A stretch of DNA of 64,000 nucleotides from Desulfosporosinus hippei DSM 8344 (GCF_900100785.1 NZ_FNCP01000010.1:1-64000); one strand, 5' to 3'. Positions 28,277 through 38,180 are shown, counted from the first letter of the stretch. A program made the numbers and translations. Notes: a model not told the origin generated them from the sequence alone.

Positions 28277-29218
28277 CTATTTTACACGAGATTGTTGAGC
28301 TCTGCAAGCTTGAACCACAGACTCTAGTAGTTGGTTAAAGTCCGTCTGGATATCATACCAACTAATTCTAGGATCTCTGTTAAACCAGGTTAGCTGTCGT
28401 TTAGCAAAATGCCGCGTATCTCGCTGGAGCAGTCGCAGCATTTCAGGCTGAGTGACTAGACCCTGCAAGTGCCAAACAGCGTGTCGGTAGCCGATGCTCT
28501 GTAATGGCTTCAATGTGGGAGTATAGCCATCCTTAATAAGTGCTAAAGTCTCCTCTAGCAAACCTTGGGAAAGCATTTCCACGCACCGTTGATTAATTCG
28601 CTCATAAATAAGGCTGCGGGGTGCAGTCAGCCCAATATAGAGTACCGAAGGATCCAGAGGTTGGTATTGATCATCTTTAAATTGTCGTTGACTTGATTGA
28701 GGTTTTCCTGTCAATTCATAAATTTCAAGAGCTCGAGTAACTCTTAAGACATCGTTAGGATGAAGTTGCTCGGCAGTTTGAGGATCTCGTTTATTAAGTT
28801 CTTCATGTAGCAGTAAGTTTCCATGGGAATCGGCAAACTTCTTCCACTTCAAGCGAATTTCCTCACTGCCGTGTTGCGAGAAATCATAAGGATCAAGTAA
28901 GGACCTAATATAGAGCCCCGTTCCACCCACGATAATCGGAAAATGTCCACGTCCCCTTATTTCCTCTATCAGAGGAGTTGCTAACAATTTAAACTGAGCT
29001 GCAGTGAAGGGTTCTGCCGGATCCAGAAAATCAATCAGGTGATGAGGTACTAGTTGGAGTTCTTCCGGTGTAGGTTTAGCCGAACCAATATCCAGCTTCT
29101 TATAAACCTGTACAGAATCTCCCGAGATAATTTCTCCGCCAATTTTCTGAGCAAGAGCTAACCCCAAACCTGACTTACCAATACCCGTTGGGCCAATAAT
29201 AATAACAAGTGGATACAC
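28277..29218 (-). CDS. miaA: tRNA dimethylallyltransferase MiaA
   Basis: The 313-residue enzyme adds the isopentenyl group to A37 of tRNAs reading U-starting codons. The P-loop G-P-T-G-I-G-K-S is at residues 9-16, followed by D-S-V-Q-V-Y and G-G-T-G-L-Y. The product is the substrate of MiaB, also encoded in this cluster. The start is GTG 29218 behind GGAGA. Upstream of it lies a repeat element that separates it from mutL. Confidence 0.95.
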   Translation of the reverse strand: MYPLVIIIGPTGIGKSGLGLALAQKIGGEIISGDSVQVYKKLDIGSAKPTPEELQLVPHHLIDFLDPAEPFTAAQFKLLATPLIEEIRGRGHFPIIVGGTGLYIRSLLDPYDFSQHGSEEIRLKWKKFADSHGNLLLHEELNKRDPQTAEQLHPNDVLRVTRALEIYELTGKPQSSQRQFKDDQYQPLDPSVLYIGLTAPRSLIYERINQRCVEMLSQGLLEETLALIKDGYTPTLKPLQSIGYRHAVWHLQGLVTQPEMLRLLQRDTRHFAKRQLTWFNRDPRISWYDIQTDFNQLLESVVQACRAQQSRVK

Positions 29219-29310
29219 CTAACCATCTCCAATGCCAAAGTAACTCGTACAATGTGTTCACTTCTGTGGATCGAAGCCGCCCTGTTTTTTGGGTCTCAGG
29301 TTTTACAGAG

Positions 29311-29668
29311 TAGTAGCCTTCCATACCGATGCGGCATCGCAGATGATGAAATACTAAATCTGTCTTTCTAACATGCTAAGGATTTTGCAAAGCCTTACGT
29401 GAGCCCCCCACCAAAGTACAGCATAAACTCCCATCAAACTGGCTGGAGGAGCGCTTTTCTGCTAAGCGGATGCGTCAGTGGAGCCGCGCTAAGGCGAGCA
29501 CAGACGGTTCGCGTCCCCGTAGCGCGCCGCAGGTTCACATGCAGAAATACCTAGAGGTTCGGACGCGCTCGCGAACCGTCCAGCGAGCCAGCGGCGGAAC
29601 TCGCAGACGCGTGCAGATCGAAGACACTGTCTTCGCACGGGTTAAAACAGCCAGCAAGCGCTCCCCCC
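29311..29668 (+). repeat. Dispersed hairpin-rich repeat, copy A
   Basis: The core (29435-29668, 234 bp) matches copy B (42422-42747) almost base for base outside two indels, and weaker similarity extends upstream to about 29311. Imperfect terminal arms (GGAGCGCTTTT-like and AAGCGCTCC) and nested inner arms (GACGGTTCGCG with CGCGAACCGTC; GAAGAC with GTCTTC) would fold it into one long hairpin. It lies between mutL (stop 29771) and miaA. Several short open frames cross it on both strands, but the palindromic structure explains them. No transposase is present. It may be a MITE-like element or a structured RNA. Confidence 0.75.
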
Positions 29669-29770
29669 AGAGACAGACAGAAGAACTGCCCCCCTGTTTC
29701 CCCAGGATGAGTTTCTCCGAGTAGTATACCCATTGTTCTAATGCCCACAAACTTACCGTCCACCTTTAAT

Positions 29771-31759
29771 CTATGTTCGATAAAAGCGTTTTTCAAGTTC
29801 GGAGCGTGTCATAGTAACCATCGTAGGCCGTCCATGGGGACAGGTATAGGGATTTTCAGTCCGGCTTAAACTTGCTATTAGTTGCTCCATTTCCGGCAGG
29901 CTCAAGGAATCTTGGGCCTTAATAGATTCCTTACAGGCTAACATATAGATCCATTCCTCTAATATTTTATCAAAGGTTGGCGGGGAATCTTTCATGAGTA
30001 CATTTTCGATGAACTGACGGAGCATTTCGTCAGCCTGAAATGAACCTGTTTGGACTGGTATCCCTCGCAGTAAATAAGTCCGAGAGCCAAACTGTTCAAT
30101 TATAAAACCCATTTCATTGAGAATCCAGAGGTTTTCCAAAAGCACTTGTTCTTCCTGGAGGGTAAACTCCATAGGGATCGGAATTAGAAGTGTCTGACTG
30201 TATTGATCTGCTGCTTTAAACTCCTTGAGAAGTCGCTCATAGTTGATTCGCTCATGGGCAGCATGTTGGTCAATCATTATAAGAACTTTACCATCAGTTG
30301 CCAGAATGTAGGTGTTGAAAAGTTGGGTTAATGGCCACATATGGTTAAGGGATTCCCCAGCTGGCGTATTTGAATTGATATCCTTTTGATTCTGGATTTT
30401 TAGTGATTCAATATCAACAACTTTTTGATATTTCGCTCCAATTGGTTCAATTAGATCAACCTTTTGTTTATTTATGCTATCAAGACTAAGCATAGTCTCC
30501 TGGGGTAAAGCGCTCGGCTTTTTCTCAATGATGGGGAGTTGACGGGAGAAATCAATTTTCGGTTGTTCATAGGTTTTAGTTTGATTGGATTTTACCGATT
30601 GCCCAGAATTTATAACCGGCGGAATCGGCTGTTCCGATTCCCGTAGTTTTAGATCACTATAGGAGGATAAAGGCCGAGCCGGAGATTCCGGTCTTGAAAA
30701 ACTTACAGGCGTGGGTATGTTTGATTTATTAGTCGGTGTCGGTTGAGTTTGCATAGAGGGTAAAGGTTTGCTATTAAGTAAAGTCTGATATACTGCTTCT
30801 TTAATAAATTGAGATAGAGCTTGTTCCTCTTTAAAGCGCACATCCATTTTTGTGGGATGAACATTTACGTCATAATCTCCAGGGGAAACCGTTAAATGTA
30901 GTACAACAATGGGGTGAAGCTTGACAGGAATTAACGTGTGATACCCCTCTGTCAGTGCCCGACTTAAGATGGAAGAGCGAACGGTCCGTCCATTGAGCAT
31001 AAAATACTGAGATTGTTTAGAAGAACGGACTAAGTTCGGAGGGCTGATATAACCTTCAAGCTGCCACTTTTCATGCCGGGCTGTGATTGGCAGCAGTTGG
31101 CGAGCGATAGTATGCCCTAGAACCGCTGCTATTGCTTCCAGTAAATCTCCACGTCCCGTTGTTTGCAATACAACTTGACTTGGATGGGTCAGGGAAAAGG
31201 CGATTTCCGGGTGAGCTAAAGCAATCCGCCCAATTGTATCACTGATCAGACCAAATTCTGTTGGAGTGGATTTTAAAAATTTCAAACGGGCTGGTGTATT
31301 AAAGAAAAGATCTCGGACGGTAACCGCTGTACCAATTGGGCATCCAATTTCTTCATACTCCCCTTGCCCTGCATCGTTCAAGGTTAGGCTTAACCCGGCT
31401 ACCTCATCGGCGGGACGCGAAGAAATCTGGAGGCGGGAAACGGAAGCGATGCTCGGCAAAGCTTCCCCTCTGAAGCCCAAAGTCTGTAGATGATCTAAAT
31501 CTTCAATCGTGGTAATTTTAGAGGTGGCGTGACGGATCACCGCTAAAGGTAAATCCTTTGTTCCGATTCCACACCCATCATCCCGCACTCGTATCAAGGG
31601 AACACCATTACCTTCGATTGAAATATCAATATGTTTTGCTCCGGCATCAATGGAGTTTTCAACGAGTTCCTTAACCACTGAAGCAGGACGTTCCACGACT
31701 TCACCTGCGGCAATTTGATTGGCTGAGTGGGCATCAAGAATATGAATCACCGGTGTCAA
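29771..31759 (-). CDS. mutL: DNA mismatch repair protein MutL
   Basis: The 662-residue protein has the GHKL ATPase motifs E-N-S-I-D-A-G-A, D-D-G-C-G-I and G-F-R-G-E-A-L, a variable Pro/Ser-rich linker (about 345-455), and a C-terminal dimerisation domain with the endonuclease motif D-Q-H-A-A-H-E-R and C-P-H-G-R-P, so it is the nicking type found in bacteria without MutH. TTG 31759 overlaps the stop of the upstream gene by 4 bp, giving translational coupling. Confidence 0.95.
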   Translation of the reverse strand: MTPVIHILDAHSANQIAAGEVVERPASVVKELVENSIDAGAKHIDISIEGNGVPLIRVRDDGCGIGTKDLPLAVIRHATSKITTIEDLDHLQTLGFRGEALPSIASVSRLQISSRPADEVAGLSLTLNDAGQGEYEEIGCPIGTAVTVRDLFFNTPARLKFLKSTPTEFGLISDTIGRIALAHPEIAFSLTHPSQVVLQTTGRGDLLEAIAAVLGHTIARQLLPITARHEKWQLEGYISPPNLVRSSKQSQYFMLNGRTVRSSILSRALTEGYHTLIPVKLHPIVVLHLTVSPGDYDVNVHPTKMDVRFKEEQALSQFIKEAVYQTLLNSKPLPSMQTQPTPTNKSNIPTPVSFSRPESPARPLSSYSDLKLRESEQPIPPVINSGQSVKSNQTKTYEQPKIDFSRQLPIIEKKPSALPQETMLSLDSINKQKVDLIEPIGAKYQKVVDIESLKIQNQKDINSNTPAGESLNHMWPLTQLFNTYILATDGKVLIMIDQHAAHERINYERLLKEFKAADQYSQTLLIPIPMEFTLQEEQVLLENLWILNEMGFIIEQFGSRTYLLRGIPVQTGSFQADEMLRQFIENVLMKDSPPTFDKILEEWIYMLACKESIKAQDSLSLPEMEQLIASLSRTENPYTCPHGRPTMVTMTRSELEKRFYRT

Positions 31760-33090
31760 AACTTCCTCAATCCTTCTTTCCTGTTCCAGACGTAATGTGA
31801 ATCGTGAAGCTGATTCTGAAGAAAACCATAGGAGAAGCTTTCCTTAGAGTTTTGGAGATGCTCCCACAGGTCATAGCCTGCTTGCTCACAACTTGCGCAG
31901 GCTTGAAATGGAATCCGCACTAATATTGACTTTTCAGTGTACTTTCTGCTCTCAATGTATACTGTTCCTCCACAATCACTGCACTCACGAACGTAATCAT
32001 GTCTTGTCTCTTGAAAACCCTCAGTATCATAATAAACAGAATGAGGGCTATAAATCCAGTTTCCACTAGGAAAAAAGGGCTTGCTCTGAAAGGATAGGCT
32101 GGGCTTAGCAGCTTCTTGCTGTCTTTTAAGTTCTTGAATATAGGGTTTCAAGGCTGCCAAAGTTACAGTATTGCGCTTTATTTTCTGCGGCTCCCGGACA
32201 TGATGATAGTCTTCTCCGGCAAGTGCCAGTAAAATGGCCAAGTTGACATAAGGGAGTGCCCCCTCAATGGAATATCCTCCTTCGAGGACCGCTAAATCCG
32301 GCTGAAGAAGTTCTGTAATTCGACCATACCCTGCAGCTGTCAAGTTCATAGAAGCCAGGGGATCTGTAAAATGGTTATCCTGACCGGCAGAATTAATAAT
32401 AATATCCGGAGCAAAGGCATGCAAACGCGGTAATACCCAGTTTTCCAAGACGTAATGGTAGCCTTCATCCCCTGTTCCAGGTGGAAGTGGAATGTTTAGA
32501 GTCAGATCCCAGGCATTAAAACCACCCTTTTCATTGACAAAACCACTTCCTGGATATAGTGTGCGCCCATCTTGATGCAGAGAAATAAAAAGGACATTAG
32601 GGTCATGATAGAAAATATCTTGAGTTCCATCGCCATGATGGACATCTGTATCGACAATTGCAATTTTCTTTTTTCCAAAACCGGCTCTCAAATAGTTGAC
32701 CAGAATAGCTTCGTTGTTAAGAGAGCAGAACCCTCGATTACCCCATACAGTAGCGCCTGAATGATGACCGGGGGGGCGGGCCATTACAAAGCCATTATGA
32801 ATTTCACCCTTCACTTGTGCTTCTCCCAGCAGAAGCGAACTGCCTGCCGAAATAAGATGAGGATCCAGACCCTCCGTATGGGCTTCCGGATTCGGGAATA
32901 AGGCTTGGGTTCTGAGAACATCTTTCAGAGAAGCAACTCGAGGAGAATACTGCTTGATCTGAGGCAAATCAAGAACCCCTTCTTCAAAAAGCTGTTCTTG
33001 GGTATAGAGGAGACGCTCTTCACGTTCCGGATGGGAGTCGCCTAATGACCAATCGAAAGCCGGGAAAAACAATATTCCTGTTCTTTTCAT
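31756..33090 (-). CDS. Histone-deacetylase-family hydrolase with zinc-ribbon tail
   Basis: Residues 1-320 form an arginase-fold deacetylase: R-P-P-G-H-H, D-T-D-V-H-H-G-D-G-T (metal D and H), S-A-G-Q-D-N-H-F-T-D-P-L (third metal D) and E-G-G-Y (catalytic Tyr). The last 120 residues add two CxxC pairs (C-S-D-C-G-G and C-A-S-C) that look like a zinc ribbon. Bacterial relatives deacetylate acetyl-lysine, acetoin-pathway enzymes or polyamines; the substrate here is unknown. It overlaps both its neighbours by 4 bp, between a hydantoinase-like gene and mutL, which is unusual. Confidence 0.82.
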   Translation of the reverse strand: MKRTGILFFPAFDWSLGDSHPEREERLLYTQEQLFEEGVLDLPQIKQYSPRVASLKDVLRTQALFPNPEAHTEGLDPHLISAGSSLLLGEAQVKGEIHNGFVMARPPGHHSGATVWGNRGFCSLNNEAILVNYLRAGFGKKKIAIVDTDVHHGDGTQDIFYHDPNVLFISLHQDGRTLYPGSGFVNEKGGFNAWDLTLNIPLPPGTGDEGYHYVLENWVLPRLHAFAPDIIINSAGQDNHFTDPLASMNLTAAGYGRITELLQPDLAVLEGGYSIEGALPYVNLAILLALAGEDYHHVREPQKIKRNTVTLAALKPYIQELKRQQEAAKPSLSFQSKPFFPSGNWIYSPHSVYYDTEGFQETRHDYVRECSDCGGTVYIESRKYTEKSILVRIPFQACASCEQAGYDLWEHLQNSKESFSYGFLQNQLHDSHYVWNRKEGLRKF

Positions 33091-34754
33091 ACTTGTACCC
33101 TCCCGATTACACCGGGCCGAACGTGTACAGACCCGCGGACGATTTGACCGACAGTTTGATAGTTTTGAACGATGGGAAAGAAATCAAAGGGTTCCTTCTC
33201 CATGTCTTGAACTTCAATACCATAGTCTGCAGCTTGCTGTTGAGCAAGTGCTTCGATAAAGCCTTCCACTTCCCGGTGGGGTCGGAGAGCACCCGTCCAC
33301 TTCCCTTGTTCTCCCGTCTCTTCCACGCGATATTGTTTTATATATGTGTCTAGATGTAGAGTACAGTCAAAGGTGGGTTTGGAGAGAGCAGCCCCCAGAG
33401 CATTAGAAACTTCCGGAAAGGCTCCCAGCTGTACCGGTGTTTTAAGTCTCTTTCCCAGGGCTGTAGTAATTCCTCTTGCTCCCCCACCACTAACGATGGT
33501 TCGGAAAGTTTTGTTTTCCTGGGGATGAAGAACTTCCCAAACCTTGTAGGCCGGTTCTTCCTGCCATTCTCGTTGGAGAGAATCCACTGCTCTCGCTATT
33601 TTTTCAACCACGATATTGATGATGTCTAGAGCTAGCTTCTCAAGAGTCTCTGGGGTTCTTTGTTCCGATGGTAAAAGAGAGTATAGTCCTTCTTCTGCCA
33701 GACCTAAATCACCATAGTCAATCAGCTGCAGGTAACGCATGGCATCTGTAGGGGTTGGATTTGCTCCCCCCAGACAATATGCCGAACCCATCCGATAGTT
33801 TTCCAGCACAACACCCTGATCATTGAGGCGGACAACTGAGTCTCCCCCCACCGGAATAGATCGCACGGCAAGGGAGCGGACAAGGGTGGAAAACTCACCG
33901 ATCTGAGCTCCTTTTGAACTAAGGAGCGGAACCCCTGATAAAGCCAGACCAATATCTGTCGTGGTACCGCCAATATCAACAATAATCGATGATTCATCAG
34001 GGGCTGTTTGAGTTAAGGCGGCTAAGACACTCGCTGCGGGTCCGGAATAAATAGAATCGATGGGTCGGATTTTGGCGAGAGGTAAGCTTCCTCCATCCGC
34101 CTTTAAAATGAAAATAGGGGCTTGAATGTTCCGGGCCCTAACCGCAGCTTGCAGTTGTTGAACAAATTGTTGGTAGAGGTCAGAAACACCTAGATTAAGA
34201 TAAGTCGTTAGACTACGTCGATAAAAATTCGACTGGCCCCACTCATGACCGAGGGCTATTCTTATCGTAGGATTATGTTCTTTAAGATAACCTGCCAACT
34301 GTTCTTCGTGCAGAGAGTTGCGGTGGGAAAACTTCCCCACAATTGCTACATGGCTGTAATCATCCTCTAAATCGGCTAAGTTAAGTTTCTGCCATTCCTC
34401 TTCATCGGGTGACGTGATTTCTCTGCCCCGATAATCCATTTCCCCTCTAAGTTCTGTGTAATTAACCGGCCAAGGAAGTGCATCAACTTTCATTCCATTT
34501 CCAGAGTATAAGAATAATTTAACCGGAGGAATTCTGTTCTGGAGTATAGCGTTTGTAACTAGTGTGGTACTTACAGTGATCTGGCTGATCTCTTGTTCGT
34601 CTTGGATTTTCAAGTTGTCAAAAGCGTTCATAAGGGTTTCGACTAAGTTTTCAGACTGTGTGGGCACCTTGGCAGTGTGTCGGATCTGACCATTGGTAAT
34701 ATAAACGGCATCAGTATAAGTTCCTCCCACATCAATACCTATTCGGTTGAACAT
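33087..34754 (-). CDS. Hydantoinase/oxoprolinase family protein
   Basis: The 555-residue protein starts I-G-I-D-V-G-G-T-Y-T-D and has a second phosphate-binding motif V-D-I-G-G-T-T-T-D-I-G near residue 290, as in HyuA and the ATP-dependent oxoprolinase subunit. It is shorter than typical HyuA (about 690) and no HyuB partner is present, so it may act alone on an unknown cyclic amide or lactam. It overlaps the deacetylase-like gene by 4 bp. The ATG follows AAGGGGG. Confidence 0.8.
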   Translation of the reverse strand: MFNRIGIDVGGTYTDAVYITNGQIRHTAKVPTQSENLVETLMNAFDNLKIQDEQEISQITVSTTLVTNAILQNRIPPVKLFLYSGNGMKVDALPWPVNYTELRGEMDYRGREITSPDEEEWQKLNLADLEDDYSHVAIVGKFSHRNSLHEEQLAGYLKEHNPTIRIALGHEWGQSNFYRRSLTTYLNLGVSDLYQQFVQQLQAAVRARNIQAPIFILKADGGSLPLAKIRPIDSIYSGPAASVLAALTQTAPDESSIIVDIGGTTTDIGLALSGVPLLSSKGAQIGEFSTLVRSLAVRSIPVGGDSVVRLNDQGVVLENYRMGSAYCLGGANPTPTDAMRYLQLIDYGDLGLAEEGLYSLLPSEQRTPETLEKLALDIINIVVEKIARAVDSLQREWQEEPAYKVWEVLHPQENKTFRTIVSGGGARGITTALGKRLKTPVQLGAFPEVSNALGAALSKPTFDCTLHLDTYIKQYRVEETGEQGKWTGALRPHREVEGFIEALAQQQAADYGIEVQDMEKEPFDFFPIVQNYQTVGQIVRGSVHVRPGVIGRVQV

Positions 34755-34977
34755 AAGTTACCCCCTTTATCGGTGTTCGAAGTTCAATGCAGGATCACAA
34801 ACCTGCTAGGAAATATCGAACTGTTTTCCTGAACATAACTTTTACGGGACTTGAAAGTTCACCTTACCTGAACTGGGTCATCACCATAATTTTGCATCCT
34901 TCGATTTCCTTTTAAGAAGTCGCACCATACTCAGATTACCTTAAACTACGCCTTTCAGATTTCGAACCTCGAGTACC

Positions 34978-37530
34978 CTACAAGGTTTCTGTCGATTGGA
35001 TACGCTCCCGCAAATCAAAGAGATATTGGAGAGCTTGACGAGCAGTCATATCTTCCAAAGGCAGCTTCTCAATCTCTTGCAGAAGCGGATGGACTTTCGG
35101 AACATCGAATAATGAGAATTGAGTAATAACCTCTGCCGACTTATCAGAAGCATGTACGGGTTCAGAGGATTCCAGATCCAAGAGTAAAGCTTTAGCACGA
35201 ATAATCAGTTCCTGGGGCAGGCCGGCCAGCCTGGCTACTTGAATGCCATAACTGCGGTCTGCTCGACCGGGTAAGATTTTGTGCAAAAATACAATATCCT
35301 CTCCTCGTTCCTTAACTCCAACATGGAGGTTAAAGAGTCCGGGGAAGTTATCCTGAAGCTGAGTCAACTCATGATAGTGTGTAGCAAAGAGAGTCTTAGG
35401 GGTAAACTGAGGATTTTGCACAAGATGCTCGCTGACGGCCCAAGCAATACTAAGTCCGTCATAAGTGGCAGTTCCTCGCCCGATTTCATCCAAGATGATT
35501 AAGCTATTTCTGCTGGCATATTTCAAAATGTGTGCTACTTCATGCATCTCAACCATGAATGTACTTTGACCTGCCGCCAAGTCATCCGATGCTCCTACTC
35601 GAGTAAAAATGCGATCAACCAAGGCAATACTAGCCTTTTTCGCTGGGACAAAAGAACCTATGTGAGCCATTAATACAATTAAGGCCACCTGCCTCATATA
35701 GGTTGATTTACCCGCCATATTAGGACCGGTGATGAGCGCTAAATGTTGATTTTCGGACATTAGTGTATCATTAGGAACAAAGGTGCCTTGTTCAATCATT
35801 TTTTCAACGACCGGGTGACGACCTTCCGTTATCTGAATTTGTCCGTCGGTCTTGATCTGGGGACGAACATAATGATTATTAACAGCTACTTCTGCTAAGC
35901 TAACAAAAACGTCGATTTCTGCTAAGACTTGAGCAACGCTGATGATTTTTTTGGCATTTGCCCGAACCTGTTCTCGCAAGGCCAATAAAAGTTCGTATTC
36001 CAGGTCTTTTAGTTTTTCCTCGGCACCAATAATTTTTAGCTCATATTCCTTAAGTTCCGGAGTAATAAATCTTTCAGCATTAGACAAAGTTTGTTTACGT
36101 TGATAATCCCCGGGTACAAGATGAGCGTTGGCATGAGTTATCTCGATATAGTAACCAAAGACTTTATTATACCCTATCTTTAGGGAGCGGATTCCGGTGC
36201 GTTCCCGTTCCGCATTCTCTAACTGGGCCAGCCACTCTTTACCACCTGTTGCAATGATCCGTAATTCGTCAACTTCTTGTGAATAACCGGTCTTAATAAG
36301 ATTTCCATCTCGTAGAGATAATGGTGGGTTAGGATTAATCGCCTTCTGCAAATTCTCAACAAATGAACCTAGGCCATCTAGCTTAGGCACTTTGACTTTT
36401 AGAGTTTCGGCAGTGCTTGAGGTTATAATTGTGGTAATATCAGGAAGAAGGGCTAAGGTTTGAGTCAATAATAATAGATCTTTAGCATTAGCTGTACCGT
36501 AAGATACTTTTCCCATTAATCGCTCCAGGTCATAGACCTCTGAAAGAAGTTTTTGGAGATCTTTCCGGAGAAAAGCGTCCTCTATTAGTTCTTCTATGGA
36601 GTTAAGACGTCCTTCTATCTCATCTTGCTTAAGCAAGGGCTTATCAATCCAATGCCTCAATAGTCTACCCCCGAAGGCAGTATGGGTGGCATCAAGAACA
36701 GAAAGCAGGGTTCCCTTCTTTCCAATACCTCTGAGGGATTCAGTGAGCTCTAAATTTCGTCGCGTCCATTGATCAAGGAACATCCAACGTTCAGAGCGGT
36801 ATGTTTTGATTTCAACAATATGAGTAGGGTCAACCCCTGGCATAGTCTCTAATAAATAGCTCCATAAACCGGTAGCAGCAAGAGTTGCAATTGGGAACTC
36901 TGCAAATAATCCCTCTTGACCATGGAAATGCTCCCGCATGGCTGGGGTTTTAAAGGTTGTTTGTTCGCGAACAGTACAGTAATATTGCACCCACAACTTA
37001 GGGTTTTTAACGAGTTCAGGTGTTAGGAGAAGCTCCGCAGGATTTATTCGAGCAATTTCAGCCAGCAAAACATCCAGGTGAGGAGTTTGAAAAACTGTGA
37101 ATTCACCTGTCGATAAATCCAGAAAGGCCAGCCCCCATTGTTCAGAGTAATAAACACTTGCCAAATAATGGTTTGATCCTTCGGCAACTGATTCTGTCAG
37201 TGTACCCGGAGATACGATGCGAATTATATCTCGTTTAACAATCCCTTTGGAAGCCTTTGCATCTTCAACTTGTTCACAGATAGCAACTTTATGCCCTGAA
37301 CGAACCAGCTTTACTAAATAGTTTTCCACAGCATGATAAGGGATTCCACACATTGGAATCCTTTTTCCATCCCCAGCATCTCTTGCCGTCAAGGCTATTT
37401 GCAAAATAGGCGCTGCAGCTTCTGCATCTTCACCAAACATTTCGTAAAAATCCCCTAATCGAAAAAACAGAATAGCATCCGGAGCTTGTTCTTTTATGCT
37501 CTTATATTGCAGCATCATGGGGGTAGTCAT
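34978..37530 (-). CDS. mutS: DNA mismatch recognition protein MutS
   Basis: The 850-residue protein opens with the mismatch-reading F-F-R-L-G-D-F-Y-E-M-F (Phe-x-Glu, at about residues 22-32) and ends with the ATPase: G-P-N-M-A-G-K-S-T near residue 607, D-E-I-G-R-G-T and T-H-Y-H-E-L. It begins mismatch repair and partners with MutL downstream. ATG 37530 follows AAGGGGAG. A hairpin (37614-37643) separates it from ylbF, so it may have its own promoter or be read through. Confidence 0.96.
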   Translation of the reverse strand: MTTPMMLQYKSIKEQAPDAILFFRLGDFYEMFGEDAEAAAPILQIALTARDAGDGKRIPMCGIPYHAVENYLVKLVRSGHKVAICEQVEDAKASKGIVKRDIIRIVSPGTLTESVAEGSNHYLASVYYSEQWGLAFLDLSTGEFTVFQTPHLDVLLAEIARINPAELLLTPELVKNPKLWVQYYCTVREQTTFKTPAMREHFHGQEGLFAEFPIATLAATGLWSYLLETMPGVDPTHIVEIKTYRSERWMFLDQWTRRNLELTESLRGIGKKGTLLSVLDATHTAFGGRLLRHWIDKPLLKQDEIEGRLNSIEELIEDAFLRKDLQKLLSEVYDLERLMGKVSYGTANAKDLLLLTQTLALLPDITTIITSSTAETLKVKVPKLDGLGSFVENLQKAINPNPPLSLRDGNLIKTGYSQEVDELRIIATGGKEWLAQLENAERERTGIRSLKIGYNKVFGYYIEITHANAHLVPGDYQRKQTLSNAERFITPELKEYELKIIGAEEKLKDLEYELLLALREQVRANAKKIISVAQVLAEIDVFVSLAEVAVNNHYVRPQIKTDGQIQITEGRHPVVEKMIEQGTFVPNDTLMSENQHLALITGPNMAGKSTYMRQVALIVLMAHIGSFVPAKKASIALVDRIFTRVGASDDLAAGQSTFMVEMHEVAHILKYASRNSLIILDEIGRGTATYDGLSIAWAVSEHLVQNPQFTPKTLFATHYHELTQLQDNFPGLFNLHVGVKERGEDIVFLHKILPGRADRSYGIQVARLAGLPQELIIRAKALLLDLESSEPVHASDKSAEVITQFSLFDVPKVHPLLQEIEKLPLEDMTARQALQYLFDLRERIQSTETL

Positions 37531-37613
37531 TTATGCTTCTCCCCTTTAAGTTAATTTATCCAAAAGAGATTGATTAGATAGTCAATCATTCTTATAAATC
37601 CTTAAACCCCAAA

Positions 37614-37643
37614 AGGGAAGAGCTCAGATTAAAGCCCTTCCCT
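37614..37643 (-). terminator. Terminator-like hairpin after the ylbF-type gene
   Basis: An 11-bp stem (37614-37624 with 37633-37643, one G-T pair) is followed on the minus strand by TTTTGGGGTTT. It probably reduces transcription into mutS. Confidence 0.6.
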
Positions 37644-37675
37644 CTCGTTAGTTTTGTGATTGGTATTGAGGGGAA

Positions 37676-38104
37676 TTAGATCCCTCCGCAACCACAGCCT
37701 GCACTTCCGCAACCTCCAGGAGTACATCCGCTGGGATCGCAACTGTCATCCGCGCAGGAACAACCTCCTGACGCTCCCGCAATAGCACCTGCTAGAATGG
37801 CATTAACACTATCCAACATTTCTGTGAATTTGTCTTGTGCATCCATATAAGCTGAAATGGCGTCATTGGCCTGAACTTTAGCTTCGATTTCGTCCACCGC
37901 AATTTTATCAGCTTCAGAAGGCTCTGCCCCATTTTGTTGAACTTCCATGAAATGTTCCTGAGCTTTCTGTAATTCTGCAATCAATTGTTGTGCTGAAGGA
38001 TCAGCAGCCATTGCATCTTCCTTACTATGCAATTCAGCAAGTTCGGAGCTTCGCGCAATAGCGTCAGCTAAGAGTCGAGCATGTTCGATTATTTCATTTG
38101 TCAT
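37676..38104 (-). CDS. YlbF/YmcA (RicA/RicF) family protein with Cys-rich tail
   Basis: The 142-residue protein has the helical YlbF/YmcA domain (residues 1-110) and ends with a tail of about 30 residues rich in Cys and Gly that holds eight cysteines. In Bacillus, RicA (YmcA), encoded next to miaB, forms an Fe-S-containing complex with RicF and RicT that steers RNA processing, biofilm formation and sporulation. Position beside miaB and mutS supports the RicA role. The tail may bind a cluster or a metal. GGAGGTG precedes the ATG. Confidence 0.82.
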   Translation of the reverse strand: MTNEIIEHARLLADAIARSSELAELHSKEDAMAADPSAQQLIAELQKAQEHFMEVQQNGAEPSEADKIAVDEIEAKVQANDAISAYMDAQDKFTEMLDSVNAILAGAIAGASGGCSCADDSCDPSGCTPGGCGSAGCGCGGI

Positions 38105-38180
38105 GTATCACACCTCCTCATATTACATTCTACATAGAATAGTATGATTCCTGCTTATATTATGCATTCTCAAACAAATT

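Noticed and set aside
29470-29796. Open frames of 71-84 residues on both strands inside repeat copy A, similar to a frame in copy B
   Set aside because: They lie in the palindromic repeat, overlap each other on both strands and have no ribosome-binding sites. The shared peptide reflects the shared DNA, not a protein family.
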